In this document: piece after piece, positions 15,597 to 23,959 of the stretch | Position numbering within the stretch: the first letter of the stretch is position 1 | How the letters are laid out: every line of letters starts with the position of its first letter | Origin: a bacterium | Lineage (GTDB): Bacteria > Bacteroidota > Bacteroidia > Bacteroidales > Muribaculaceae | Length of the DNA stretch: 64,000 nt | Assembly (NCBI GenBank): GCA_004561555.1 | Contig: SFVH01000002.1 | Span: 21,203 to 85,202, forward strand | Reading direction: 5' to 3' | The notes under the pieces: generated by a model | Database searches by the model: none | Seen by the model: the letters and a program-made list of their open reading frames with translations, nothing else | What the model was told of the DNA's origin: nothing | Position numbers and translations under genes: made by a program

Positions 15597-17297
15597 ATGC
15601 AACTTAACGACATCGATATAAATACATATCCCAACTCCGAGAAAATATACATCGACGGCACTCTCTATCCCATCAAGGTGGGAATGAGAAAAATCAATCT
15701 CACACCGACGGTGAAAATCGAAAATGGCGAGAAGGTGTTTTATCCCAACGACCCGGTGATTGTCAACGACACAAGCGGTGTCTTTACCGACCCTGCCGTT
15801 GAAGTGGATATCAATGAAGGCATCCCTCGTTTGCGCACTGAGTGGATTAAGGCGCGTGGCGACGTAGAGGAACAAGATGGTATCTCTTCAGAATACGGAA
15901 AGATGCGCCTCAACGACCCGGCGCTCGATAGCATCCGTTTTAAAAACCACTATAATCCTTTGAAGGCTAAAGAAGGCAAAGAAATCACGCAGATGGCTTA
16001 TGCCAAAGCCGGCATCATTACTGCCGAGATGGAATATGTGGCTATTCGTGAGAACCTCAACAACAAGGAGTTGGGCATTGACAGCTATATCACTCCCGAC
16101 TTCGTGCGACAAGAGATTGCCGCCGGTAGGGCTATCATCCCGGCTAACATCAACCATCCCGAAGCCGAGCCAATGATTATCGGTAGAGCTTTCAGCGTGA
16201 AGTTGAACACAAACATCGGTAATTCGGCGCTATCCTCCGGCATCAAAGAGGAGGTGGAAAAGGCTATGTGGAGCTGCTATTGGGGAGGCGACACCCTTAT
16301 GGACCTCTCTACAGGAAAAAACATCCATGAGACCCGTGAGTGGATAATACGCAACTGCCCGGTGCCGATGGGCACTGTGCCCATTTATCAAGCATTGGAA
16401 AAGGTGGACGGAAACGTGAAGAAGCTGTCGTGGGAAATCTATCGCGACACCCTTATCGAGCAATGCGAACAAGGGGTGGATTATTTCACCATCCACGCCG
16501 GTGTGCTCAAGGAGCACGCACGGTTGGTGGGCGAGAGATTGACGGGCTGTGTGTCGCGCGGTGGAAGCATCATGACCGAATGGTGTGTGATACACGATGA
16601 GGAAAGTTTCCTTTACACCCACTTCGATGAGATTTGCGAGATTTTGGCGAAATATGACGTTGCCGTGTCGTTGGGCGACGGTATGCGTCCCGGCTCTATC
16701 CACGATGCCAACGACCGGGCTCAATTTCTTGAGCTTGACGTGCTCGGCGAGCTGACGCTAAAGGCTTGGAAGCACAATGTGCAGGTGATTATCGAAGGTC
16801 CGGGACATGTGCCAATGCAAAAGATACGCGAAAATATGGATAAGCAGCTGTCGGCATGCCATGAAGCGCCGTTCTATACTCTCGGCCCGCTCACCACCGA
16901 CATCGCTCCCGGATACGACCATATCACTTCAGCTATCGGTGCGGCGCAAATAGCATGGCTCGGCACTGCAATGATATGCTATGTGACCCCCAAAGAGCAC
17001 CTCAGCCTTCCCGACCGCGAGGATGTGCGCAACGGCGTGATTGCTTACAAGATTGCCGCCCATGCCGCCGACTTGGCTAAAGGTTTTCCCGGGGCAAATG
17101 TGCGTGACGACGCAATGAGCAAGGCTCGCTTCGAATTTCGTTGGAAAGACCAATTCAACCTTTCGCTCGACCCCTCTCGCGCCCGCCAATACTATGTGGA
17201 AAGCAGAGGTAGCGACGATAAATTTTGCACGATGTGCGGACCAAACTTCTGCGCTATGCGTATCACTCAGAAAATCTCCGACGAAATTTGTAAATAA
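15597..17297 (+). CDS. thiC: Phosphomethylpyrimidine synthase
   Basis: Radical SAM enzyme of 566 residues that rearranges aminoimidazole ribotide into HMP-P. The unusual C-terminal cluster motif CTMCGPNFC supplies C544, C547 and C552. The conserved core includes NINHPEAEPMIIGR, IHAGVLKEHARL, SRGGSIM and EGPGHVPM. It starts 20 bases after thiG, and its TAA shares the final A with the ATG of thiH, so the two are translationally coupled. The iron-sulfur cluster is oxygen-sensitive, consistent with an anaerobe. Confidence 0.97.
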   Translation: MQLNDIDINTYPNSEKIYIDGTLYPIKVGMRKINLTPTVKIENGEKVFYPNDPVIVNDTSGVFTDPAVEVDINEGIPRLRTEWIKARGDVEEQDGISSEYGKMRLNDPALDSIRFKNHYNPLKAKEGKEITQMAYAKAGIITAEMEYVAIRENLNNKELGIDSYITPDFVRQEIAAGRAIIPANINHPEAEPMIIGRAFSVKLNTNIGNSALSSGIKEEVEKAMWSCYWGGDTLMDLSTGKNIHETREWIIRNCPVPMGTVPIYQALEKVDGNVKKLSWEIYRDTLIEQCEQGVDYFTIHAGVLKEHARLVGERLTGCVSRGGSIMTEWCVIHDEESFLYTHFDEICEILAKYDVAVSLGDGMRPGSIHDANDRAQFLELDVLGELTLKAWKHNVQVIIEGPGHVPMQKIRENMDKQLSACHEAPFYTLGPLTTDIAPGYDHITSAIGAAQIAWLGTAMICYVTPKEHLSLPDREDVRNGVIAYKIAAHAADLAKGFPGANVRDDAMSKARFEFRWKDQFNLSLDPSRARQYYVESRGSDDKFCTMCGPNFCAMRITQKISDEICK

Positions 17298-18406
17298 TGT
17301 TTTCAGACGTATTAGAAAAAATCAGTTGGGAGGAAACCACCCGACAAATTGCCGCTAAAACGGATGCCGACGTGGTGAGAGCCTTAAATAAGGAGCGACT
17401 CGATGTCGACGACTTTATGGCTCTCATTTCGCCAGCCGCCGAGCCTCATCTGGAAGAAATGGCTCGGTTGTCGATGCGCTACACTCAAGAGCGTTTCGGC
17501 AAAACTATCTCAATGTACATACCGCTATATTTGAGTAATGCGTGCACCAACTTCTGCGTGTATTGCGGTTTTAACCACAACAATAAGTTTGCTCGCACCA
17601 CCCTCGACGACGCTCAGATAAAGGCTGAATGTGAAGCTATTCGTAAGCTTGGACCGTTTGAAAATCTGCTGATAGTCACCGGCGAGCATCCTGCAGTGGC
17701 GGGAGTGGACTATCTGGAGAACGCTCTCCACATTGTGCGTCCTTACTTCAACAACCTCAGCATCGAGGTGATGCCTTTGAAAGCCGACGACTATTATAGG
17801 CTCACCAAGTCAGGGCTTAACGGAGTGGTGTGTTTTCAAGAGACTTATCACAAAGATAATTATAAGCTCTATCATCCCAAAGGCATGAAATCTATCTTCG
17901 AATGGCGACTCAACGGATACGACCGTATGGGACAAGCCGGAGTGCATAAGATTGGGATGGGGGTGCTTATCGGCCTGGAGGATTGGCGCACCGATGTGAC
18001 AATGATGGCGCATCACTTGCGCTATCTGCAGAAGCATTATTGGCAAACACGCTACTCGGTGAATTTCCCGCGTATGCGTCCTTCGGAGAGCGGCTTTCAG
18101 CCTAATGTGACGATGACCGACAAGGAGTTGGCTCAGCTCACCTTCGCCTTCCGCATCTTCGACCACGATGTGGATATTTCCTACTCCACCCGCGAAAACC
18201 CGAAGTTTCGCGCAAATATGATGAAGTTGGGAGTGACCTCGATGAGTGCCGGAAGCAAGACCGACCCGGGGGGCTACGCTTCGGCTCCCGACTCGTTGGA
18301 GCAGTTTCATGTGAGCGATGAGCGGTCGCCACAAGCTGTGACCGAGGAAATACGAGCCCTCGGCTACGAGCCGGTGTGGAAAGACTGGGATAAAATCTTC
18401 GACTGA
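17297..18406 (+). CDS. thiH: 2-iminoacetate synthase (tyrosine lyase)
   Basis: Radical SAM enzyme of 369 residues that cleaves tyrosine to give dehydroglycine for ThiG, the anaerobic alternative to glycine oxidase ThiO. The cluster motif is C83-x3-C87-x2-C90 in NACTNFCVYCGFNH. Other family blocks are the GEHP near residue 134, FQETYHKDNYKLYHPKGMK, GMGVLIGLEDWRTD and SAGSKTDPGGY. The start overlaps thiC by one base. No thiF or thiO is seen next to it; the next gene downstream is a superoxide reductase-like protein 65 bases away with no promoter signal in between. Confidence 0.96.
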   Translation: MFSDVLEKISWEETTRQIAAKTDADVVRALNKERLDVDDFMALISPAAEPHLEEMARLSMRYTQERFGKTISMYIPLYLSNACTNFCVYCGFNHNNKFARTTLDDAQIKAECEAIRKLGPFENLLIVTGEHPAVAGVDYLENALHIVRPYFNNLSIEVMPLKADDYYRLTKSGLNGVVCFQETYHKDNYKLYHPKGMKSIFEWRLNGYDRMGQAGVHKIGMGVLIGLEDWRTDVTMMAHHLRYLQKHYWQTRYSVNFPRMRPSESGFQPNVTMTDKELAQLTFAFRIFDHDVDISYSTRENPKFRANMMKLGVTSMSAGSKTDPGGYASAPDSLEQFHVSDERSPQAVTEEIRALGYEPVWKDWDKIFD

Positions 18407-18471
18407 TGTAGAAGTGCTACTTGTAAACAAATCATGAGGATTGATTGTTGAAATAGAAAAAACAAGGTGTT

Positions 18472-18846
18472 ATGGAAGCAAAATTTTTCAAATGTCGCAT
18501 TAGCGAGCAAGTGGCTTTGAGATTAATTGAGAAGCCCATACCTTTGATGTGTTGTGGAGAATGGATGATTGAGCCGGAAAACAACGACCCGCGGTTTGAT
18601 GCTAAAAAACATTTGCCCGTGGTCACTCGCCTCGATGATTGCCGTCTGCGCATCGAAGTGGGGGAGATGCCCCATCCGATGTTGCCGGAGCATCACATTG
18701 ACTTCATATATGTAGCCACCGAACATGGCGGCAGATTTGTGTATCTCACCGACAAGCCGTCGACGGAGATATGTTGTGGCGACGACCGCCCGATAGCGGT
18801 TTATGCCTACTGTAATCTCCACGGTATGTGGAAGACCGACTTATAG
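18472..18846 (+). CDS. Superoxide reductase-like protein with a degenerate desulforedoxin part
   Basis: 124 residues of the desulfoferrodoxin/neelaredoxin family, which reduces superoxide to peroxide without making oxygen. The catalytic iron ligands are all present: H47 (KHLPV), H68 (PHPM), H74 (EHH), C114 and H117 (YCNLHGMWK). Two family features are altered. The N-terminal rubredoxin-type centre has C8, C27 and C28 but S11 where CxxC is expected, so a four-cysteine iron site cannot form. The glutamate of the usual E-K-H is lysine 45, with K46 retained. It is the last gene after the thi operon and ends in its own terminator. Protection of the iron-sulfur enzymes ThiC and ThiH is a reasonable guess. 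Confidence 0.85.
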   Translation: MEAKFFKCRISEQVALRLIEKPIPLMCCGEWMIEPENNDPRFDAKKHLPVVTRLDDCRLRIEVGEMPHPMLPEHHIDFIYVATEHGGRFVYLTDKPSTEICCGDDRPIAVYAYCNLHGMWKTDL

Positions 18847-18868
18847 ACGCTTCCGGTGTTAGCTTGAC

Positions 18869-18903
18869 AATCGCTTGCGGCAGTTGTGCTTCAAGCGATT
18901 TTT
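18869..18903 (+). terminator. Terminator of the thiamine operon and superoxide reductase gene
   Basis: AATCGCTTG (18869-18877) pairs perfectly with CAAGCGATT (18892-18900), followed by TTT. The position just after the superoxide reductase stop suggests that this is the end of the riboswitch-controlled transcript. Confidence 0.75.
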
Positions 18904-18916
18904 GTATTTCCCGGCA

Positions 18917-18948
18917 GTTGAAATATTGCCTGAATTTCAGTATCTTTG
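18917..18948 (+). promoter_or_regulatory. Promoter of mfd
   Basis: GTTG (18917-18920), 20-base spacer, TATCTTTG (18941-18948); one mismatch from the Bacteroidetes consensus in the -33 element. About 25 bases before the mfd ATG. Confidence 0.7.
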
Positions 18949-18972
18949 CGAGATATATATAAAATCTAAAGG

Positions 18973-21900
18973 ATGGAATTAACGGAATTATGCTCCTTGT
19001 TGATGACTCCGCAACGAGTGGAAGCCCTGAAAGCGGTGGTGACCGACAAGAAGGTAAAGCGCATAAAATTTGACGGCTTGGTTGGCTCGTCGCTCGCTGT
19101 GGTGTTTTCTCGGTTGCCGAAGCGTGTGACACCCTATCTTGTGGTTGCCAATGATGCTGATGAAGCGGGATATATGTACAACGACCTTTGTCGCGTTATC
19201 GGTGATAATGCCGTGCTATATTTTCCTTCCGGATATAAGCGCGACATAAAATACGGGCAAGCCGATGCGCCCTCGCAGATATTGCGTGCCGAAGTGTTGA
19301 GCCGTTGGAGTGACAAGACGTTACGGTTTGTCGTCAGCTATCCTGAAGCATTAGCCGAGAAGGTGGCACCACCCGAACGCATTGACCGAAGCACCATCTT
19401 GCTACGCCGTGGCGGCACCGCCGACGTTACCGCCACAGCGAGCCGACTGAAAGAGTTCGGCTTCAAAGAGGTGGATTATGTGTATGAGCCGGGGCAATTT
19501 GCTGTCAGAGGGTCGGTATTTGACATCTTCTCGTTTTCCCACGAACAGCCCTATCGTCTTGACTTTTTTGGCGACGACATAGAGAGCATACGCACTTTTA
19601 ACATCGAGACGCAGTTGTCGGAACAGACGGTTGAGGAGATAACGGTGGTGAATAATCTTGATGCCACTCTCTCCGACGGGGTGTCGCTCATAGCCTTTAG
19701 CGGGCGTGGGATGATGCTCTTGACGCATGATTGTGCTCATCTGTATCAGAGAGTGAAGGCAGTGGCTGAAGAGTCGATAAGCAAAAGTGCTATCGCTGCC
19801 AAAGAGGGCGATGCCAATGCTATGAGTAATGTCGTGGATGCCGAGGGGTTTGTTGCTGAGGTGGAGAAGTGTAGGCGCATCGATTACGCAGTCAACAACA
19901 CAGGCAACTATGACGCCGCTTTGACGTTCGACACCTCGTTGCAGGGGGTGTTTCACAAAAACTTCGACATCATCAGTGATACGTTTAAGGGCTTTGAAGC
20001 TCAAGGGTATAAGATTTATATCCTCTCCGACAGTGAGCCGCAGTTTGAGCGGCTACGCTCGATATTCAGCGACCGCAACGATGACATCGCTTTCTGTCCG
20101 GTGCTCAACACTCTCCACGAGGGGTTTGTCGATAACCAACAAAAAATTTGCGTATTCACCGACCATCAGATATTTGAGCGATTTCATAAATATACACTTA
20201 AGAGCGACCGTGTGAGGTCGGGAAAATTGGCGTTGTCGCTAAAGGAATTGTCGCAAATTGAGGTGGGCGACTATATCGTGCATGTCGACCATGGGGTGGG
20301 GCGTTTCGGAGGATTGGTGCGTACATCGGTCAACGGGACAATGCAAGAAATGATTAAGCTCACCTACCTTAATGATGACAAGATATTTGTATCCATCCAT
20401 TCGCTCCACAAGCTGTCGAAATATCGCGGAAAAGAGGGTGTGGAGCCGCGTCTGAACAAATTGGGCTCCGGGGCATGGAACAAAATCAAAGACCGCACCA
20501 AGTCGAAGCTCAAAGACATCGCTCGCGACCTTATCCGCTTGTATGCCGCACGTCGTCAAGAAAAAGGGTTTGCCTATTCGCCCGACGGATATTTGCAACA
20601 TGAGTTGGAAGCATCATTTATCTATGAAGACACTCCCGACCAGTTGAAAGCCACGGAGGCTGTGAAAGCCGACATGGAAAGTGCACGCCCGATGGACCGT
20701 CTGGTGTGTGGCGATGTGGGATTTGGAAAAACCGAGGTGGCGATAAGAGCTGCATTTAAGGCAGCAACCGATGGAAAGCAAACTGCTGTGCTTGTGCCCA
20801 CCACGGTGCTTGCCTATCAGCATTTCAACACGTTTAAAGACCGACTGAAAGAATTTCCGGTGAGGGTGGACTATCTTAGTCGTGCCCGCAAGCCAAAGGA
20901 TGTGAAGCAAATACTCGACGACTTGAAAAACGGCAAAATAGATATTATCATTGGTACTCACAAGCTTATAGGAAAGTCGGTAGTGTTTAAAGATTTGGGC
21001 TTGCTGATTGTTGATGAAGAGCAAAAGTTTGGCGTGAGTGTGAAAGAAAAGCTTAAGCAGATGAAAGTCAATGTCGACACCCTTACGATGTCTGCCACTC
21101 CAATACCGCGCACCTTGCAATTCTCGCTTATGGGTGCTCGCGACCTTAGCGCCATCAACACGCCTCCTCCCAATCGCTATCCTATCATTACGAGTGTCAG
21201 CGTCATGGACGATGAGGTGCTGAAAGAGGCTGTGGAGTTTGAGCTGTCGAGAGGCGGGCAAGTGTTTGTGGTAAACAATCGCATTGACCCGTTGTTTGAC
21301 CTCGAGCAACGAGTGCGCCGACTGGTGCCTGATGCTCGCACGATTATCGGTCACGGACAGATGCCCACCGAACGCTTGGAGCAGACCATCATTGATTTTG
21401 CCGCTCATCGCTACGACGTGCTTCTTGCCACGACAATCATCGAAAGCGGTATAGATATGCCAAACGTAAACACCATCATCATTAATAATGCTCAGAATTT
21501 CGGGCTCAGCGAGCTTCATCAGCTTCGCGGACGTGTGGGCCGCAGCAACCGCAAGGCATTCTGCTATCTCATCGTGCCGGAGGGACAGCCCCTCTCGCCG
21601 GTGGCTCGTAGGCGTTTGCAAGCTATTGAGAGCTTTTCCGACCTCGGTGCCGGCATTCATATCGCTATGCAAGACCTCGATATTCGCGGCGCCGGCAATT
21701 TGCTTGGTGCAGAGCAGAGCGGTTTTATCGCCGACCTCGGTTATGAGACTTATCAGAAAATTTTGCGTGAGGCGGTGACGGAGCTTAAAACGGAAGAATT
21801 TGCCGATGAGTTTGCCGACATCACCTCCGACCAACCCACAGCCTATGCCAACGATTGCACTATCGAAAGCGACCTCGAAATCCTCTTCCCCGCCTCGTTT

Positions 21901-22311
21901 GTGCCTCAAGAGAGCGAGCGCATTTTGCTATATCAGGAGCTTGACAATATGGAGCGGGAGGATGAGGTGGAAGCATTCTGCAAGCGGTTGGAAGACCGAT
22001 TTGGAAAGATTCCTAAGCAGGCGCGCGAACTGATACTCATAGTGGCGCTACGCAGAAAAGCCAAGATGCTCGGCATTGAGAAGATTGTGCTCAAACAGGG
22101 ACGGATGACGATGTTTTTTGTCAGTGCCGAAAATGCCGCATATTACCAAAGCAATGCTTTCGGGCGCATCCTCACGTATCTGCAAAAAAACGTGCGCCGT
22201 TGCGAGTTGAGGGAAGTCAAGGCGCGGCGGTCAATGGTGGTGGCTAATGTGCGTAGTGTGGAAGAAGCTGATAGCATTATCACCACTATTGCTACTTCTG
22301 AATCTTGCTGA
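18973..22311 (+). CDS. mfd: Transcription-repair coupling factor Mfd
   Basis: 1112-residue DNA translocase that removes RNA polymerase stalled at lesions and recruits UvrA. N-terminal UvrB-like and CarD-like RNA polymerase-interaction domains (the latter about 430-510, with GDYIVHVDHGVGRFGG) precede a RecG-type helicase core. The core has Walker A GDVGFGKT (580-587), DEEQ (681-684), SATPIPRTLQ and QLRGRVGRS, and the C-terminal TRCF domain follows. The length is typical. It has its own promoter and is followed by an unrelated amidohydrolase gene after 87 bases. Confidence 0.97.
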   Translation: MELTELCSLLMTPQRVEALKAVVTDKKVKRIKFDGLVGSSLAVVFSRLPKRVTPYLVVANDADEAGYMYNDLCRVIGDNAVLYFPSGYKRDIKYGQADAPSQILRAEVLSRWSDKTLRFVVSYPEALAEKVAPPERIDRSTILLRRGGTADVTATASRLKEFGFKEVDYVYEPGQFAVRGSVFDIFSFSHEQPYRLDFFGDDIESIRTFNIETQLSEQTVEEITVVNNLDATLSDGVSLIAFSGRGMMLLTHDCAHLYQRVKAVAEESISKSAIAAKEGDANAMSNVVDAEGFVAEVEKCRRIDYAVNNTGNYDAALTFDTSLQGVFHKNFDIISDTFKGFEAQGYKIYILSDSEPQFERLRSIFSDRNDDIAFCPVLNTLHEGFVDNQQKICVFTDHQIFERFHKYTLKSDRVRSGKLALSLKELSQIEVGDYIVHVDHGVGRFGGLVRTSVNGTMQEMIKLTYLNDDKIFVSIHSLHKLSKYRGKEGVEPRLNKLGSGAWNKIKDRTKSKLKDIARDLIRLYAARRQEKGFAYSPDGYLQHELEASFIYEDTPDQLKATEAVKADMESARPMDRLVCGDVGFGKTEVAIRAAFKAATDGKQTAVLVPTTVLAYQHFNTFKDRLKEFPVRVDYLSRARKPKDVKQILDDLKNGKIDIIIGTHKLIGKSVVFKDLGLLIVDEEQKFGVSVKEKLKQMKVNVDTLTMSATPIPRTLQFSLMGARDLSAINTPPPNRYPIITSVSVMDDEVLKEAVEFELSRGGQVFVVNNRIDPLFDLEQRVRRLVPDARTIIGHGQMPTERLEQTIIDFAAHRYDVLLATTIIESGIDMPNVNTIIINNAQNFGLSELHQLRGRVGRSNRKAFCYLIVPEGQPLSPVARRRLQAIESFSDLGAGIHIAMQDLDIRGAGNLLGAEQSGFIADLGYETYQKILREAVTELKTEEFADEFADITSDQPTAYANDCTIESDLEILFPASFVPQESERILLYQELDNMEREDEVEAFCKRLEDRFGKIPKQARELILIVALRRKAKMLGIEKIVLKQGRMTMFFVSAENAAYYQSNAFGRILTYLQKNVRRCELREVKARRSMVVANVRSVEEADSIITTIATSESC

Positions 22312-22323
22312 CCATTGGTGTCG

Positions 22324-22331
22324 TAACTTTG
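22324..22331 (+). promoter_or_regulatory. Possible -7 element for the amide hydrolase gene
   Basis: TAACTTTG matches TANNTTTG 68 bases before the ATG at 22399. No TTTG at the required distance upstream, so this is tentative. Confidence 0.4.
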
Positions 22332-22398
22332 GAAATAATCGACACTGAAGGATGGCTTTGAGTGAGTAATTGATATTATACTATAATAACCTACTGAT

Positions 22399-23580
22399 AT
22401 GAGGGATAATAAATTAATAATGACCATGTCGTCAGCATCTGAGAAATACTCGGCTACATCTACTCAAAACAAGGCTCTATTGATTACCGATGAGGGGAAG
22501 CGGGATATGATTTACTCTTTGCGAGACCTCGAAGGCAACAAAGGGCGCATCTATGAAGTGCGTTACTCTCAAGATTATAAGCTTGACGAAGCATTGAATT
22601 TCGACATCGATTGCACCGCACGACTGAAGGCGTTTGTTGCTTCGCATCTCTGCGACAAGCTGCCCTCGGGTGCCGGTGCGAGTATATCATATGATGCCGA
22701 CTGTAGTGCGTTTGCTTGTCCCGACCTTACCACAGGTGACTGTGTAATGGGTAGAAATTTCGATTTTAACCATCGCGATGAGCTCGGCGAACGCATAATG
22801 ATACCGCTGATTGTGGTTCATACCGCGCCCGAAGGGGGAAAGAAGTCGGTTTCGTTTGTCGACGGACAATTCATAGGTTATAAAAGTGGCTTTTACACCG
22901 ACGGCATTTCCGACTTGTCAATGCTGATGGCGTTGCCTTATATGCTGCTCGACGGCATCAATGAGGACGGCTTCGCTGTCAGTGTCTTGAAATTGGATGG
23001 CAAGCCCACCATCCAACGATATGCCGACAGAAAGAAAATCTTCACCACCGTGGCAATGCGTTTACTCCTCGATAGGGCTTCGACGGTGGATGAGGCTATC
23101 GAGCTGTTGCAACAATACAACATGTATATGGACGACGACCCGACAAATGGTGTCGATGCCAACTATCATTTCTTTATGGCTGACGCAAAGGGTAACTATG
23201 CCATAGTGGAATATGCCGACTCCGACATCAACAACAATCCGAGCAAGATGGAGGTGCTCAGAGGTAGAGATGTGTGGCGATTTGCCACCAACTTCTATGT
23301 GTCGCCGACAATGGCTGACACTCCCTATGGTGTAAATCATTCGGAGCATGGTAAAGACCGATATGTGAGGCTCGGCGACAAACTCTCGGAGGCGGGATTT
23401 AACGTCTCTACGAAGATGGCTATGGAGATGTTGAGAGAGGTGGCGCAAGGCCCTGACGGCGACCAAAGTTCTACGGGCTTCACTCAATGGTCGGAAGTGT
23501 TTAACCTCACCAAAAAAGAGGTAACGATGTCTATCCTAAGAGAGTGGAATCGACAATTTGTATTTCGCATTGAGATGTAG
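22399..23580 (+). CDS. Linear amide C-N hydrolase (choloylglycine hydrolase / acyl-CoA:6-APA acyltransferase-like)
   Basis: 393 residues of the Ntn-hydrolase superfamily. The expected nucleophile is C102 in DADCSAFAC, followed by the family signature GRNFDFNHR. In this family the cysteine becomes N-terminal after self-processing, which would here remove about 100 residues. Later blocks GINEDGFAVSVLKLDGK and DANYHFFMADAKGNYAIVEY match the family. The substrate is open: bile-salt conjugates, penicillin V-like amides or peptides are all known for relatives. No signal peptide is visible. Alternative in-frame ATGs lie at 22420 and 22426. Confidence 0.75.
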   Translation: MRDNKLIMTMSSASEKYSATSTQNKALLITDEGKRDMIYSLRDLEGNKGRIYEVRYSQDYKLDEALNFDIDCTARLKAFVASHLCDKLPSGAGASISYDADCSAFACPDLTTGDCVMGRNFDFNHRDELGERIMIPLIVVHTAPEGGKKSVSFVDGQFIGYKSGFYTDGISDLSMLMALPYMLLDGINEDGFAVSVLKLDGKPTIQRYADRKKIFTTVAMRLLLDRASTVDEAIELLQQYNMYMDDDPTNGVDANYHFFMADAKGNYAIVEYADSDINNNPSKMEVLRGRDVWRFATNFYVSPTMADTPYGVNHSEHGKDRYVRLGDKLSEAGFNVSTKMAMEMLREVAQGPDGDQSSTGFTQWSEVFNLTKKEVTMSILREWNRQFVFRIEM

Positions 23581-23655
23581 GTGACTCGCCAAAGGCTATG
23601 TCGCTACAGCAGCCTATATGCGAAACTTCGCCCACACGTTATTTGCCATAAATAG

Positions 23656-23700
23656 AAAACGCTGAGGAAGCTCGTAAGCAACCTTCAGCGTTTTGTCTTT
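23656..23700. terminator. Bidirectional terminator between the amide hydrolase and tRNA-Ser genes
   Basis: AAAACGCTGAGG (23656-23667) pairs with CCTTCAGCGTTTT (23682-23694) with one bulge. T runs follow on the plus strand and, by the symmetry of the A/T flanks, on the minus strand. It can serve both the plus-strand hydrolase gene and the minus-strand tRNA. Confidence 0.7.
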
Positions 23701-23713
23701 GTGAAAAAATCAG

Positions 23714-23800
23714 CGGAAAGACAGGGATTCGAACCCTGGGTACGGTTACCCGTACAACGGTTTTCGAGACCGTCCCGATCGACCACTCCGGCATCTTTCC
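23714..23800 (-). tRNA. tRNA-Ser (anticodon CGA)
   Basis: Minus-strand cloverleaf with acceptor stem GGAAAGA/TCTTTCC, long variable arm (class II tRNA) and T-arm GGTTCGAATCC-type sequence. The anticodon loop CTCGAAA gives CGA, reading UCG serine codons. The discriminator base is G. Confidence 0.93.
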
Positions 23801-23813
23801 TTATTTTGCGGTG

Positions 23814-23821
23814 CAAAGTTA
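23814..23821 (-). promoter_or_regulatory. -7 element for tRNA-Ser(CGA)
   Basis: Minus-strand TAACTTTG, 13 bases upstream of the tRNA 5' end; the -33 part is not clear. Confidence 0.5.
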
Positions 23822-23903
23822 CGATATTTTTTGAAAATGCGATGCTTTAAATTGATGTTTTTTTCGCGAAAAATGTTTTGTGGTGTTCAAAAACGACTCA
23901 TTT

Positions 23904-23935
23904 GTTGTGATATTTGCTGAAAGATAGTAACTTTG
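23904..23935 (+). promoter_or_regulatory. Promoter of proS
   Basis: GTTG (23904-23907), 20-base spacer, TAACTTTG (23928-23935). Transcription from about 23942 makes the ATG at 23960 the right start for ProS and excludes the longer in-frame start at 23933. Confidence 0.7.
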
Positions 23936-23959
23936 CAACTAAAACAAAGCAGTATAAAA

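Noticed and set aside
23933..23959. Longer ProS start
   Set aside because: It lies on the promoter -7 element, upstream of the likely transcription start.
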